NCBI RefSeq assembly: GCF_014695575.1
Contig: NZ_JACJOO010000067.1
Location: 124,001-188,000, forward strand
Source: Leptolyngbya sp. FACHB-8
GTDB taxonomy: Bacteria > Cyanobacteriota > Cyanobacteriia > Elainellales > Elainellaceae
Length of the DNA stretch: 64,000 nt
Direction of reading: 5' to 3'
Shown here: positions 52,837-60,554 of the stretch, in pieces
Position numbering within the stretch: position 1 is the stretch's first letter
Layout of the letters: the number at the start of each line of letters is the position of its first letter
Made by a program: the position numbers and the translations under genes
The notes under the pieces: generated by a model
What the model saw: only the letters and a program-made list of their open reading frames with translations
What the model was told of the DNA's origin: nothing
Databases searched by the model: none

Positions 52837-53646
52837 ATGGTTATGGGTTTTGTAGTTGCAGGTGTTGTGGTATTCGTTGTGGCTGGAGTGCTGTTCTTTA
52901 TCCAACGGAACCAGCACAACCGCGCGAACTGTGTGCGAATGGCGCGGGCCGCTACCGTAGCGGAGTTGGAAACCATGGCGAAAGAAATTGCCCAGGAAAT
53001 TGGTGGCGGCAGTTGGCGGGAGTATGTGAAAGTTGCGGGAGAGATTGTGTGCGATCGCCCTCTCACCGCTCCCCTCAGTGAGCAGCCCTGCGCCCACTAC
53101 CGCATGACGGTACGCCGAGAGTACGAGGAGCGCGTCACGGTCAAAGATAGCGAGGGCAAAACCCGCGAAGAAACGCAGCGGAGTTCGGAAACCATGTCTA
53201 CGAATGAGCAATCGGTACCGTTTGTGTTGCGCGATCGCACCGGAACCATTGAAGTCGATTTAGAATCGGCTGACGTTGAAACGATTACTGTTGTTGACGA
53301 GTTTCGAGCCGAACAACCTGGGGGTCTCATCTCGTTTGGTGGCTTCACGCTCGCAACGGGAACACCCAGTATGGGCCGCCGTACCCTGGGATATCACTAT
53401 CATGAAGTGATTCTGCCGTTGCATCGTCAGGCAACTATCGTCGCCAGCATCGTGGATCAGGGTAATAGCCTGGTCTTGAAGAAACCAACAGAGCGGGATA
53501 AGCACTTCATTGTTGCCCTCAGAACCGCTGAGGACATCACCAAAGCGGCACAGGACCAAGCGATTCTCCTGCGCCGCATTATGATTGGCTGCGTTGGTTT
53601 GGGGAGCGTACTGACCCTGGTTGGATTGGTCAACGCTGTTTTCTAG
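52837..53646 (+). CDS. GIDE-domain (MUL1-like) membrane protein
   Basis: 269 residues: N-terminal membrane helix (2-24), a soluble middle part resembling the GIDE domain of eukaryotic MUL1-type E3 ligases (GEIVCDRPLTAPLSEQPCAHYRM; VPFVLRDRTGTIEVDLE; GYHYHEVILPL) and a C-terminal membrane helix (245-266). The RING finger of the eukaryotic proteins is absent, so it is not a ubiquitin ligase. Role unknown. The stop codon lies inside the target duplication of the following family B element. Confidence 0.82.
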   Translation: MVMGFVVAGVVVFVVAGVLFFIQRNQHNRANCVRMARAATVAELETMAKEIAQEIGGGSWREYVKVAGEIVCDRPLTAPLSEQPCAHYRMTVRREYEERVTVKDSEGKTREETQRSSETMSTNEQSVPFVLRDRTGTIEVDLESADVETITVVDEFRAEQPGGLISFGGFTLATGTPSMGRRTLGYHYHEVILPLHRQATIVASIVDQGNSLVLKKPTERDKHFIVALRTAEDITKAAQDQAILLRRIMIGCVGLGSVLTLVGLVNAVF

Positions 53647-53771
53647 CAGCAATTTCCATTTTGGAATGAGGCCCTGAAGCCCGCCAGGGTGGGCTTCAAG
53701 GCTTTAAGTGTGGGACTCCGCACTCTAAGGGGGCAAAGTCCCACACTTAAAGCTCACAATGAGGATTGCTG
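53647..53771. mobile_element. Double-hairpin MITE, family B copy 4 (divergent, 125 bp)
   Basis: Ends CAGCAATTTCCATTTTGGAAT and CAATGAGGATTGCTG match the family. Internal stems are different in sequence: TGAAGCCCGC and TTTAAGTGTGGGACT. Flanking 9-mers GTTTTCTAG and GTTTCCTAA match at 7 of 9; the left one contains the TAG stop codon of the GIDE gene. Confidence 0.8.
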
Positions 53772-54002
53772 GTTTCCTAAAGCAATTCAAACAAACTGGA
53801 GGAACTGATGCATCCTCAAAAATACCCCTAACCCAAACAGCGCTTTCTACCAACGCTTCATGACGCTAGAGAAGAACGATTCCCCCAGTCAAAAGTCAAA
53901 TCACCCGTTTGGGTACCCTGACTAGGCGAGGTTCGCTATAAGGGTCGACACCTACTCTATAGATATGGAAGTTGACTCCTGATTGGCCTGATAAAGGCAG
54001 TT

Positions 54003-54035
54003 GTGGGAGCGAGGGGGGCTCGCTCCCACTTTTTA
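54003..54035. terminator. Strong GC hairpin followed by TTTTT
   Basis: GTGGGAGCGAG and CTCGCTCCCAC with a GGGGG loop, then TTTTTATTG. A good plus-strand terminator, but no gene ends immediately before it; it may be the last part of the GIDE gene's 3' region. Confidence 0.55.
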
Positions 54036-54045
54036 TTGCGAGTGT

Positions 54046-54244
54046 CGCGTTAGTTAACCTCAGTTCGGGATAAGCTGAAGTGCTCATTTTGGCGTGCGCT
54101 TTGCGCACGCCAAAATGAGTGTTTTCGAGTGCCGCGCAGCGCGCGGCACTCGAAAACACCCTTAACCCGAACTCAGGTTAGTTAGGACATCAGGAGAGAA
54201 TGGGAGCAATACTCCTACTGACTCTCGATGTCCTAACTAACGCG
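54046..54244. repeat. Palindrome interrupted by a family A element
   Basis: The right arm GATGTCCTAACTAACGCG (54227-54244) is the exact complement of CGCGTTAGTTAGGACATC, which is what the left arm becomes after removal of the element and one TAGTTA. Inside lies a second dyad GGAGAG/CTCTC. Confidence 0.9.
54057..54178. mobile_element. Double-hairpin MITE, family A copy 4
   Basis: 122 bp, ends ACCTCAGTTCGGGATAAG and CTTAACCCGAACTCAGGT. Inner stems CTCATTTTGGCGTGCGC (loop TTT) and GTGTTTTCGAGTGCCGCGC. Direct repeat TAGTTA on both sides (54051-54056, 54179-54184). Same orientation as copy 3. Confidence 0.94.
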
Positions 54245-54269
54245 AAGGCTATTCATGTACTAACTATTC

Positions 54270-54314
54270 TGTACTAATATGCTATGCACTTCATGCACAG
54301 CATATTAGTTACAG
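54270..54314 (-). terminator. Hairpin over the manC stop codon
   Basis: CTGTACTAATATGCT and AGCATATTAGTTACAG form an imperfect stem around TATGCACTTCATGCA; the right arm contains the manC stop codon (54309-54311). Confidence 0.6.
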
Positions 54315-55358
54315 CAAGTCTGCCAGGGTAGGGTCGTCTTGCAGAGTCTTAATAACTTTTTTGATATCTTGGGTGCGGTCTTTACGAACCACAAGGGTTA
54401 CTTTGTTATCTCGCACGATAACCACATCTTCTAAACCGATGGTCACAATTAGATCATCATTATCGCTGGAGTAAAGTAACGCTCCCTGAGTATCGAGCCC
54501 CACATGGCGGGCCAGTTCTACATTGGGGCTATCGCTCTTGAGTAATCGCTCAATAGCGTTCCAATCACCCAGATCATCCCACGGGAATGTGGCAGGTAGC
54601 ACACAAGCACGAGCTGTTTTTTCCATTAGGGCATAGTCAATGCTCTGCTTGGGAATTTTTGGATAAATTGATGGGCCTTCCTTGAGCAAGGGTTCCAACA
54701 CGTAGGGAGCATGGATTTTTAGCTCTTCCAGAGCTACACCTGCCTGGAAGATAAACATGCCACTATTCCAACTGAAACGACCACTTGCAAGAAACTCTTT
54801 GGCCGTTTCTACCTCGGGCTTTTCGGTAAAGCGCTGAACGCGATAAGCCGGAAGCTCCAGGTAGTGACCAATCGAGTCGCCCTGTTCAATGTAGCCGTAC
54901 CCAGTGGAAGGGAAGGTGGGTTGAATGCCGAGGGTGGCGATCGCTCCCTGCTCCTGAGCCAGAGCCGAGGCAGCTCGAAGGGTTTGCTCAAAAAGACTCT
55001 GATCTCCAATCCAATGATCAGCAGGGAAGAAACCAACAACCGCATCTTCTCCATAACGCTGAGACGCTTCCAGAGCCGCCCAGGCTACAGCAGGAGCGGT
55101 ATCTCGCCCCTCTACTTCCACCAACAGGTTAGCCTCTGGCAATTTGGGTAATTGCTCCCGTACCCCTTCTGCGAGGTGAGATGCGGTAATAACCCAGAGG
55201 TGCTCCCAATCTCCAGCAAGGGGAAGTAACCGCTCTGCGGTAGCCTGAATCAGGCTGGTTCCACTTCCATCAAGGCTCAAAAACTGTTTGGGGCGGTGCT
55301 TCCGGCTCAAAGGCCAAAACCGTTCTCCTTTACCGCCTGCGAGAATAATCGGAATCAT
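54309..55358 (-). CDS. manC: Mannose-1-phosphate guanylyltransferase
   Basis: 349 residues, about the length of GMPP-type enzymes without the fused isomerase domain. Nucleotidyltransferase motif MIPIILAGGKGERFWPLSR, then KHRPKQFLSL, GFFPADHWI, TEKPEVETAKEFL, RFSWNSGMFIF. Makes GDP-mannose for exopolysaccharide and glycan synthesis. Confidence 0.94.
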   Translation of the reverse strand: MIPIILAGGKGERFWPLSRKHRPKQFLSLDGSGTSLIQATAERLLPLAGDWEHLWVITASHLAEGVREQLPKLPEANLLVEVEGRDTAPAVAWAALEASQRYGEDAVVGFFPADHWIGDQSLFEQTLRAASALAQEQGAIATLGIQPTFPSTGYGYIEQGDSIGHYLELPAYRVQRFTEKPEVETAKEFLASGRFSWNSGMFIFQAGVALEELKIHAPYVLEPLLKEGPSIYPKIPKQSIDYALMEKTARACVLPATFPWDDLGDWNAIERLLKSDSPNVELARHVGLDTQGALLYSSDNDDLIVTIGLEDVVIVRDNKVTLVVRKDRTQDIKKVIKTLQDDPTLADLL

Positions 55359-55832
55359 GGATACCTTTTCCCTACTGCCATTCGGTTCGCCTCACATCCT
55401 ACCTGGGTTTCGCCTGGAGACCCGGGGTTTCCCTCGGGTTTTATCAAAATTTTTACGAAATTTGACGGAATACGAGTCCAGAAGGTGTAGATCGAAGTCA
55501 AATGCCTTGCTTAGAGGATTAAATCATTGAGATTGGCTATTTCCGTAATTTTATCGTTGCCTGCGGCACTCTTTAGGCTATTGCGTATAAACCCTTATTT
55601 TGGAAGGTTTCAGAATAAGTTATCGGAAAGATTGGAACATTTTAGCCATTCTCAAAATCGTCACCCTTTCTACCAATTGTTAAGCAATATTCTGGTAAGT
55701 TAATCCGGGTTTGATGAGCGCATTAAGGAAATTCGTTCTTCAGATACAAGGCGCTAATGTTTACATTTGTATAGACTGTTGTTAAATCATTATTTGATTT
55801 ACACGAGACGCAATAATGAGGTGTGAGACGGA
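55359..55832. promoter_or_regulatory. Divergent manC / LCP upstream region
   Basis: 474 bases without gene or long palindrome, AT-rich. A short dyad TAAATCA-N5-TGATTTA (55783-55801) lies 32 bases upstream of the LCP start and could be an operator or part of the promoter. Nothing else stands out. Confidence 0.4.
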
Positions 55833-57233
55833 GTGGTACGGTCAAAACAAAACCCTGGACTTGAGTCCGATAAATCTATAACCGCTAAAATCCCTGAGAT
55901 TCCGTCTGACCCTCTAAAGTTGGCCGGCTCCTCAAAAATTGTGCCAACTCAACGCAAAGTGGGTACTGCGCAAAAGATTGGTTGGGCGATCGCGCTCCTC
56001 TTTACAGCAGCCTCATCGACAGCTCTTGCAGCGCTGCTCATGTGGTTTGCCCCCACTCCTCATGCCACAGCAGAACCACCCAACCAGTCCATTAAAGAGT
56101 TAGTGCGTGGGGCAGTTGGCTACCGAGTTACCCGTCCTGTCAATATTTTAGTGATGGGTATCGACCGGGTTCTGACAGCACCTCCTGATTCTCCAGAGGT
56201 TTTTTCTGGGCGCAGTGACACCATGCTGCTGGTTCACGTCGACCCCGATGGCAATAAGGTGAATGTCCTTTCCATTCCCCGTGATACACAAGTGCGCATT
56301 CCGGGGGTGGGCATCACAAAAATCAACCATGCCAATATGGAGGGCGGAGCAGAGCTAGCCGCTACCACCGTCACAGAAAATTTTGAAGGGGTTACGATTG
56401 ACCGCTACGTACGAGTAGATACGTCTGCATTTAAGGAACTCGTCGATCTGCTGGGCGGAGTTGAGGTTTACGTTCCCACCCGAATGAAGTACACCGATAA
56501 CACTCAAAAACTTCACATCGATCTGGAGCCGGGCTTGCAAGTGCTGAACGGTGATCAGGCTGAGCAATTTGCACGCTTCCGTAAAGATGCGACGGGTGAT
56601 ATTGGCCGCGTACAGCGACAACAGCAGTTAATTCGTGCCCTGCGCGAACGTGTTGCAAATCCCACAATTATCCCTAAGATCCCTCAAATTATTGAATTAC
56701 TAAAGAGCCACATTGACACCAACATGTCAATGGAAGAGATGTTAGCCCTGGCGAACTTTGGCTTACAGCTAGAGCGAGATAACTTTCAGATGGTGCTGTT
56801 GCCTGGGCGCTTTAGCCGTCCTGATGAATCCGTTGCAAGCTATTGGATTTTGAACCCTGAAGGGAAGGCGCGGCTCATGCAGCAGTTCTTTGGGGTTGCC
56901 TCTGACGGCGGGGAAGCCTATGAAGCAACTGATATCAATCGCCTCAGAATTGCTGTCCAAAATGCAACAGGTTCCCCGGAAGTGGGTAATAAGGTTGCCC
57001 GTTATCTTCGAGACCAAGGTTTCCGCAACGTCTATGTTGTCCACGATTGGTCGGAAGTGCTTCCTCAAACGGAAGTCATTAGCCAAAATGGCGATCTGGA
57101 CAGTGCTCGGCAGCTACAAACTACGCTGCAATTGGGGCAGGTCATTCCAGCGTCGACGGGCGATCTCGATTCTGATCTGACACTTCGTGTCGGTGAAGAC
57201 TGGCTAGAGTTGCACAGCCAGGAGGTAGAGTAA
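55833..57233 (+). CDS. LytR-CpsA-Psr (LCP) family transferase
   Basis: 466 residues, GTG start. Cytoplasmic lead of about 50 residues, membrane helix (about 50-72, WAIALLFTAASSTALAALLM), the LCP domain with ILVMGIDRV, SRSDTMLLVHVDPDG, VLSIPRDTQVRIPG and RFRKDATGDIGRVQRQQQ, and a LytR_C domain (about 370-450, LRIAVQNATGSPEVGNKVAR). LCP proteins attach glycopolymers to the cell wall. Confidence 0.93.
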   Translation: MVRSKQNPGLESDKSITAKIPEIPSDPLKLAGSSKIVPTQRKVGTAQKIGWAIALLFTAASSTALAALLMWFAPTPHATAEPPNQSIKELVRGAVGYRVTRPVNILVMGIDRVLTAPPDSPEVFSGRSDTMLLVHVDPDGNKVNVLSIPRDTQVRIPGVGITKINHANMEGGAELAATTVTENFEGVTIDRYVRVDTSAFKELVDLLGGVEVYVPTRMKYTDNTQKLHIDLEPGLQVLNGDQAEQFARFRKDATGDIGRVQRQQQLIRALRERVANPTIIPKIPQIIELLKSHIDTNMSMEEMLALANFGLQLERDNFQMVLLPGRFSRPDESVASYWILNPEGKARLMQQFFGVASDGGEAYEATDINRLRIAVQNATGSPEVGNKVARYLRDQGFRNVYVVHDWSEVLPQTEVISQNGDLDSARQLQTTLQLGQVIPASTGDLDSDLTLRVGEDWLELHSQEVE

Positions 57234-57235
57234 CA

Positions 57236-57337
57236 TCAGATTTTTTTGAGGCATGGAGAATCCCTCAAAAAAATCTGAACTGTTAATCTTTAAAGTGTCA
57301 GACAGCTGAAAGGCACCCGGCACTTTAAAGATCAATA
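57236..57337. terminator. Two hairpins after the LCP gene
   Basis: TCAGATTTTTTTGAGG/CCTCAAAAAAATCTGA (57236-57278), three bases from the stop, then GTTAATCTTTAAAGTG/CACTTTAAAGATCAATAG (57281-57337). The first is a likely terminator; the second may be a repeat. Confidence 0.7.
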
Positions 57338-57364
57338 GTTTAGTAGGGTTTGTGGAACGCAGGC

Positions 57365-57892
57365 ATGCAACAGGCAAATTCTCCGATGGGTCGTTGGTTA
57401 AAGCGCAGCTTAGCAGTTTTGCTCATTCTCCTAATGGCATGCTTATGGGTTTTGCTTGGTGCGGCACCCGTTGAGGCCGCCATTGACACCGTTAATTACA
57501 ACAACGCCAATCTGGAAAACTATGATTTTTCAGGAGCCGACCTATCGGGAAAGGCGTTTGTTGCAGCGGAGATGCGAGGTATTAATCTGCACAACGCCAA
57601 TCTAACCAATGCCATTTTGACCAAAGCTGTGATGCTCAGAGCAGATATGTCAGGCGCCAACCTGACTGGTGCGTTGGTCGATCGGGTGTTTTTGTTAGGG
57701 GCTGATTTGACAAATGCAGTTCTGCAAGAGGCCACTATGACCCGCACCAGCTTTGAAGATGTGGTCATTACCGGGGCTGATTTCACCGATGCCATTTTGG
57801 ATCGGTATGAGCAGCGAAAGTTGTGCGATCGCGCTGAAGGCCTGAATCCAACCACCCACGTCGCAACCCGAGATAGTTTAGGCTGCCCTTAA
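57365..57892 (+). CDS. Pentapeptide repeat protein, exported
   Basis: 175 residues from [17 protein letters not shown] signal-like hydrophobic segment (14-34, with APVEAA cleavage region) precedes about 16 pentapeptides A(D/N)LxX such as [18 protein letters not shown], forming a right-handed quadrilateral helix. The end [21 protein letters not shown] has two cysteines that could form a disulphide. Probably thylakoid lumen or periplasm; role unknown. Confidence 0.88.
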   Translation: MQQANSPMGRWLKRSLAVLLILLMACLWVLLGAAPVEAAIDTVNYNNANLENYDFSGADLSGKAFVAAEMRGINLHNANLTNAILTKAVMLRADMSGANLTGALVDRVFLLGADLTNAVLQEATMTRTSFEDVVITGADFTDAILDRYEQRKLCDRAEGLNPTTHVATRDSLGCP

Positions 57893-57916
57893 ACTGTACG
57901 TTCAGTCAGTACCTTC

Positions 57917-57985
57917 GCCATTTTTTGAAGTCCTTGACTTTGCGTGCGCGCTGCACACGCAAAGTCAAGGACTTCAAAAAATGGC
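57917..57985. repeat. 69-bp hairpin
   Basis: GCCATTTTTTGAAGTCCTTG and its complement with inner TTTGCGTGC/GCACACGCAAA. Placed 25 bases after the pentapeptide gene, so it could terminate it, and directly followed by a family D repeat. Confidence 0.65.
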
Positions 57986-57995
57986 AGCATACTCT

Positions 57996-58100
57996 TACAG
58001 AGCTTTGCGCTTGAATCAGCCAAGGTTGTTTTTGTGAGAGCCGCGCGGAGTGCGGCTCTCACAAAAACAACCAGATTTTAAGCGCTTGAAAAGCCCTGTA
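57996..58100. repeat. Palindromic repeat, family D copy 3 (with inner hairpin)
   Basis: Arms TTACAGAGCTTTGCGCTTGAA and TTAAGCGCTTGAAAAGCCCTGTA; the central stem GTTGTTTTTGTGAGAGCCGC with GCGGCTCTCACAAAAACAAC. Removing the central stem gives the form seen at 23118. Confidence 0.8.
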
Positions 58101-58108
58101 GGTAAATT

Positions 58109-58199
58109 TTCGTGAGTTTTTAGTATTAGTTGATTGTCTGTGCGCTTCGCACGCGGGCAATCAACTGGCTCAGGCAGACGTTCGTGAGTTTATTGCTAT
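58109..58199. repeat. Hairpin flanked by direct repeats
   Basis: TTCGTGAGTTT occurs at 58109 and 58181; between them is the hairpin AGTTGATTGTC...GGCAATCAACT (58129-58166) with a TGCGCTTCGCA tip. The direct repeats are longer than the target duplications of families A and B. Ends 20 bases before rpoZ. Confidence 0.55.
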
Positions 58200-58221
58200 A
58201 AACTGGAGAAGCCTTTTAAGT

Positions 58222-58464
58222 ATGCGACACACTTCTATGCTGAAGCGCTCCACCCTCGATGCCGGTCACTTGATGCGCCGGGCCGAAGATTTGATCAATG
58301 CCGCCTCTAACCGTTACCGGATCACGGTACAGGTAGCAAACCGCGCCCAGCGTCGCCGCTACGAGGAATTTGATAGCTACGACGACCCCAAGATGAAGCC
58401 GGTCATTCGAGCCATCATTGAGATGTCTGATGAATTGACACAACCCGAAATTATTGGTGAGTAA
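58222..58464 (+). CDS. rpoZ: RNA polymerase omega subunit
   Basis: 80 residues. [31 protein letters not shown] is the cyanobacterial omega signature; it assists RNA polymerase assembly and sigma recruitment. Overlaps the next reading frame slightly or abuts it (17 bases to the 58481 start). Confidence 0.95.
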   Translation: MRHTSMLKRSTLDAGHLMRRAEDLINAASNRYRITVQVANRAQRRRYEEFDSYDDPKMKPVIRAIIEMSDELTQPEIIGE

Positions 58465-58480
58465 CGTCCGGGGTATTGCG

Positions 58481-59194
58481 ATGAAGGTACGCTTGCCTCA
58501 GCTATTTCAACCAAAGTCTATTTCTCTGACTCGTCGTAGCTCCCTACGACGCTATCGTTGGCTGGCGATCGCTCTGACCACCAGCATCCTGGTTAGTTTT
58601 CCATGGGCATTTTCACGTCCCGTTTCCAGCCCAAGTTATCTTGCCACTATAGAGCCCTGGTTTGCTACAGCTCCTGTGTCGGCTCAGCTTCCTGCGGTTA
58701 ATATTGCCGATACTGCTCGGGTTCTCTACGAACGGCTTCCATTTCTGCCATTGGAAAATCAATACGTGAACAATGACGGGAATACCGTTCCCGAAAGTAC
58801 ATTGCTCACTCGGTTAATGTTCTATCACACGGGCGTTCAGCAGCGTCAGCCTTACTTCCGACTCGATTGGAAACTGACGCTGGCAGATTACCTGGGTGCC
58901 AATGAGACCATGCACCCTGACACCTACCCCAACTCCCGTAACTTCCGAGATGACCCTATGCAGGGCGATATTGCAGCCGTTCGCAATTTGAGCCGCGAAC
59001 AACGGGAGCAACTGGTAGATACAATTGTGACGCTGCTCAATCCGTTAGCAGCTCGGGCATCATCGTCGGGTTCTGCTCAAGAGCCCACAGGAGTGAACAC
59101 ATCACCTGCTTCTCCCAGTCGCCCAAACTCAGGAGTTCCTACCGCAACGCCCCGAGAACCACAGCCAGGAGACGCACAACTGCTCCTGCCGTGA
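58481..59194 (+). CDS. Exported hypothetical protein
   Basis: 237 residues from MKVRLPQLFQPK; a GTG at 58454 inside rpoZ is an alternative. A twin-basic lead and a hydrophobic helix (about 27-45) form a signal or anchor, followed by a soluble region LPAVNIADTARVLYERLPFLPLENQY and a Pro/Ser-rich C-terminal tail. Looks like a cyanobacterial hypothetical of the rpoZ neighbourhood; function unknown. Ends before a strong terminator. Confidence 0.7.
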   Translation: MKVRLPQLFQPKSISLTRRSSLRRYRWLAIALTTSILVSFPWAFSRPVSSPSYLATIEPWFATAPVSAQLPAVNIADTARVLYERLPFLPLENQYVNNDGNTVPESTLLTRLMFYHTGVQQRQPYFRLDWKLTLADYLGANETMHPDTYPNSRNFRDDPMQGDIAAVRNLSREQREQLVDTIVTLLNPLAARASSSGSAQEPTGVNTSPASPSRPNSGVPTATPREPQPGDAQLLLP

Positions 59195-59220
59195 TGCTGT
59201 AGCGATCGCTAGATACCTTA

Positions 59221-59260
59221 AAAAGGAGAAGGCCGGGCAATGCCTGGCCTTCTCCTTTTC
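59221..59260. terminator. Strong terminator
   Basis: AAAAGGAGAAGGCCGGGC and GCCTGGCCTTCTCCTTTT with a short loop. A/T runs at both edges suit both the rpoZ transcript and read-through from the psb side. Confidence 0.85.
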
Positions 59261-59379
59261 CGTACAAGCCTTGAGCTCCTTACTATCGGAAAGCGGATAC
59301 CCTGGGTACTTACTCTTCAGGGATGGGGTGTGGGGCATTTCACACCTCGCACCCATCCCCCTTATACTTCTATACTGCA

Positions 59380-59416
59380 AAAAAATGAGGGCACTATTAG
59401 TGTCCTCATTTTGTTG
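59380..59416 (-). terminator. Terminator of psbEFLJ
   Basis: On the minus strand AAAATGAGGACAC and GTGCCCTCATTTT form the stem, followed by TTTTTTTGCAG; 22 bases after the psbJ stop. Confidence 0.82.
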
Positions 59417-59438
59417 ACCTATAGCGGCTCTGGAAAGA

Positions 59439-59558
59439 CTACATCGAAGAACCCAAGCCCGCGTAAGCACCGTAGAAAAACAAACCAACGATGCCGATGA
59501 CCCCGAGGCCCGCGATCGTTGCCACAACCCACAGGGGGATTCTGCCACTGGATAGCAT
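59439..59558 (-). CDS. psbJ: Photosystem II protein PsbJ
   Basis: 39 residues, [20 protein letters not shown] onward, one membrane helix, ending in [13 protein letters not shown]. PsbJ lies next to cytochrome b559 and affects forward electron flow from QA. Last gene of the four-gene psb operon; too short for length-filtered gene lists. Confidence 0.96.
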   Translation of the reverse strand: MLSSGRIPLWVVATIAGLGVIGIVGLFFYGAYAGLGSSM

Positions 59559-59696
59559 AGTGTATGAATCTCCTAAAACTTGGTTAACACAGCAAGCAGC
59601 CTGAAATAAAAATTCAGCAAATTACAGTGTTTGTAATGGGCTGAATAACCTGCATGGGCGGGATGCTAAATCAGTGATTAAGCATCAACAAAGGGT

Positions 59697-59819
59697 TTAG
59701 TTAAAGAAGTAGCTAGAGAATAGAATCCCCAGTACAAAAACTAACAACAGCCCCAGGTACAGCGATGTTCGATTAAGTTCGACAGGCTGTTTGTTAGGGT
59801 TTGGAAGACGTTCTGGCAT
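59697..59819 (-). CDS. psbL: Photosystem II protein PsbL
   Basis: 40 residues, [20 protein letters not shown] then a single helix [21 protein letters not shown]. Required for PSII assembly and protection of QA from back-flow. About 138 bases upstream of psbJ. Confidence 0.97.
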   Translation of the reverse strand: MPERLPNPNKQPVELNRTSLYLGLLLVFVLGILFSSYFFN

Positions 59820-59828
59820 CGCGGACTC

Positions 59829-59963
59829 CTAACGCTGAATAAATTGCATAGCGGCGATCGCTCCCAGGAAGAAAATGCTGGGAACGGCCAGGGTGTGAAC
59901 GGCCAGCCAACGAACCGTAAAAATGGGATAAGAAACAGGCTGATTTGGGCTATTGCTTGTCAT
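59829..59963 (-). CDS. psbF: Cytochrome b559 beta subunit
   Basis: 44 residues, [20 protein letters not shown]; the helix holds the haem ligand His in [17 protein letters not shown]. Pairs with PsbE to bind haem b559. Nine bases upstream of psbL. Confidence 0.97.
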   Translation of the reverse strand: MTSNSPNQPVSYPIFTVRWLAVHTLAVPSIFFLGAIAAMQFIQR

Positions 59964-59978
59964 AAGTCTGCTAGTTCA

Positions 59979-60224
59979 CTATTTCAAAAAGTCTTCAATT
60001 TGCTGTTTAGCGGCAGACCGATCCATCACAATCGGCACTTCCTGACGCTCTTGAGTATAGTACTCGTTAGGGCGAGGGGTGCCAAAGACGTCATAGGCCA
60101 AGCCCGTGCTGACGAACAACCACCCAGCAATAAACAGAGCAGGGATCGTAATGCTATGAATTACCCAGTAACGAATGCTGGTAATAATGTCTGAAAAGGG
60201 TCTTTCCCCAGTAGTACCGGCCAT
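59979..60224 (-). CDS. psbE: Cytochrome b559 alpha subunit
   Basis: 81 residues; [20 protein letters not shown] followed by [20 protein letters not shown] with the haem-ligand His. GGAGG precedes the start. First gene of psbEFLJ; the spacer upstream (60225-60330) must carry its promoter, with a TATATT box around 60245 on the minus strand. Confidence 0.98.
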   Translation of the reverse strand: MAGTTGERPFSDIITSIRYWVIHSITIPALFIAGWLFVSTGLAYDVFGTPRPNEYYTQERQEVPIVMDRSAAKQQIEDFLK

Positions 60225-60554
60225 CCAGATGCCTCCAGTGCGGAATATATACCAATCATTAGTCTTTATGATACGGGAGTTGGGGAATCACAAACAAGTC
60301 AATTCGACGATTTATAACCCCTTTCCCTAGAGGGTATTTGAAAAGTCCCTTAAAGGGTTGATTTTCCGTATATTTAGCACTGAAAAACTAGTTTTTCAAA
60401 CCCCTCTCCAAAGACTTTTTTTGCCCTCAATTGAGAGCAGCCTTAACAAAGAGAAGTGTGAGCAGTTTCTTTTTAGAAACAACTCCGCAAGACCCAAAAA
60501 ACTGCGCTAAAAAACACAGTTTTTGGGTCTCTTAAAATTGAACACTGTTTTGGA
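60225..60554. terminator. psbE/ycf48 spacer with ycf48 terminator
   Basis: GACCCAAAAAACTG and CAGTTTTTGGGTC (60490-60533) form a stem just after the ycf48 stop on the minus strand. Near 60338 is a TATTTGAAAAGTCCC sequence like that at 28283. No further gene; psbE promoter presumed in the part nearest 60230-60300. Confidence 0.6.

Noticed and set aside
52837-53646. Bacterial ubiquitin ligase
   Set aside because: The GIDE domain is seen but there is no RING finger, so ligase activity cannot be claimed.
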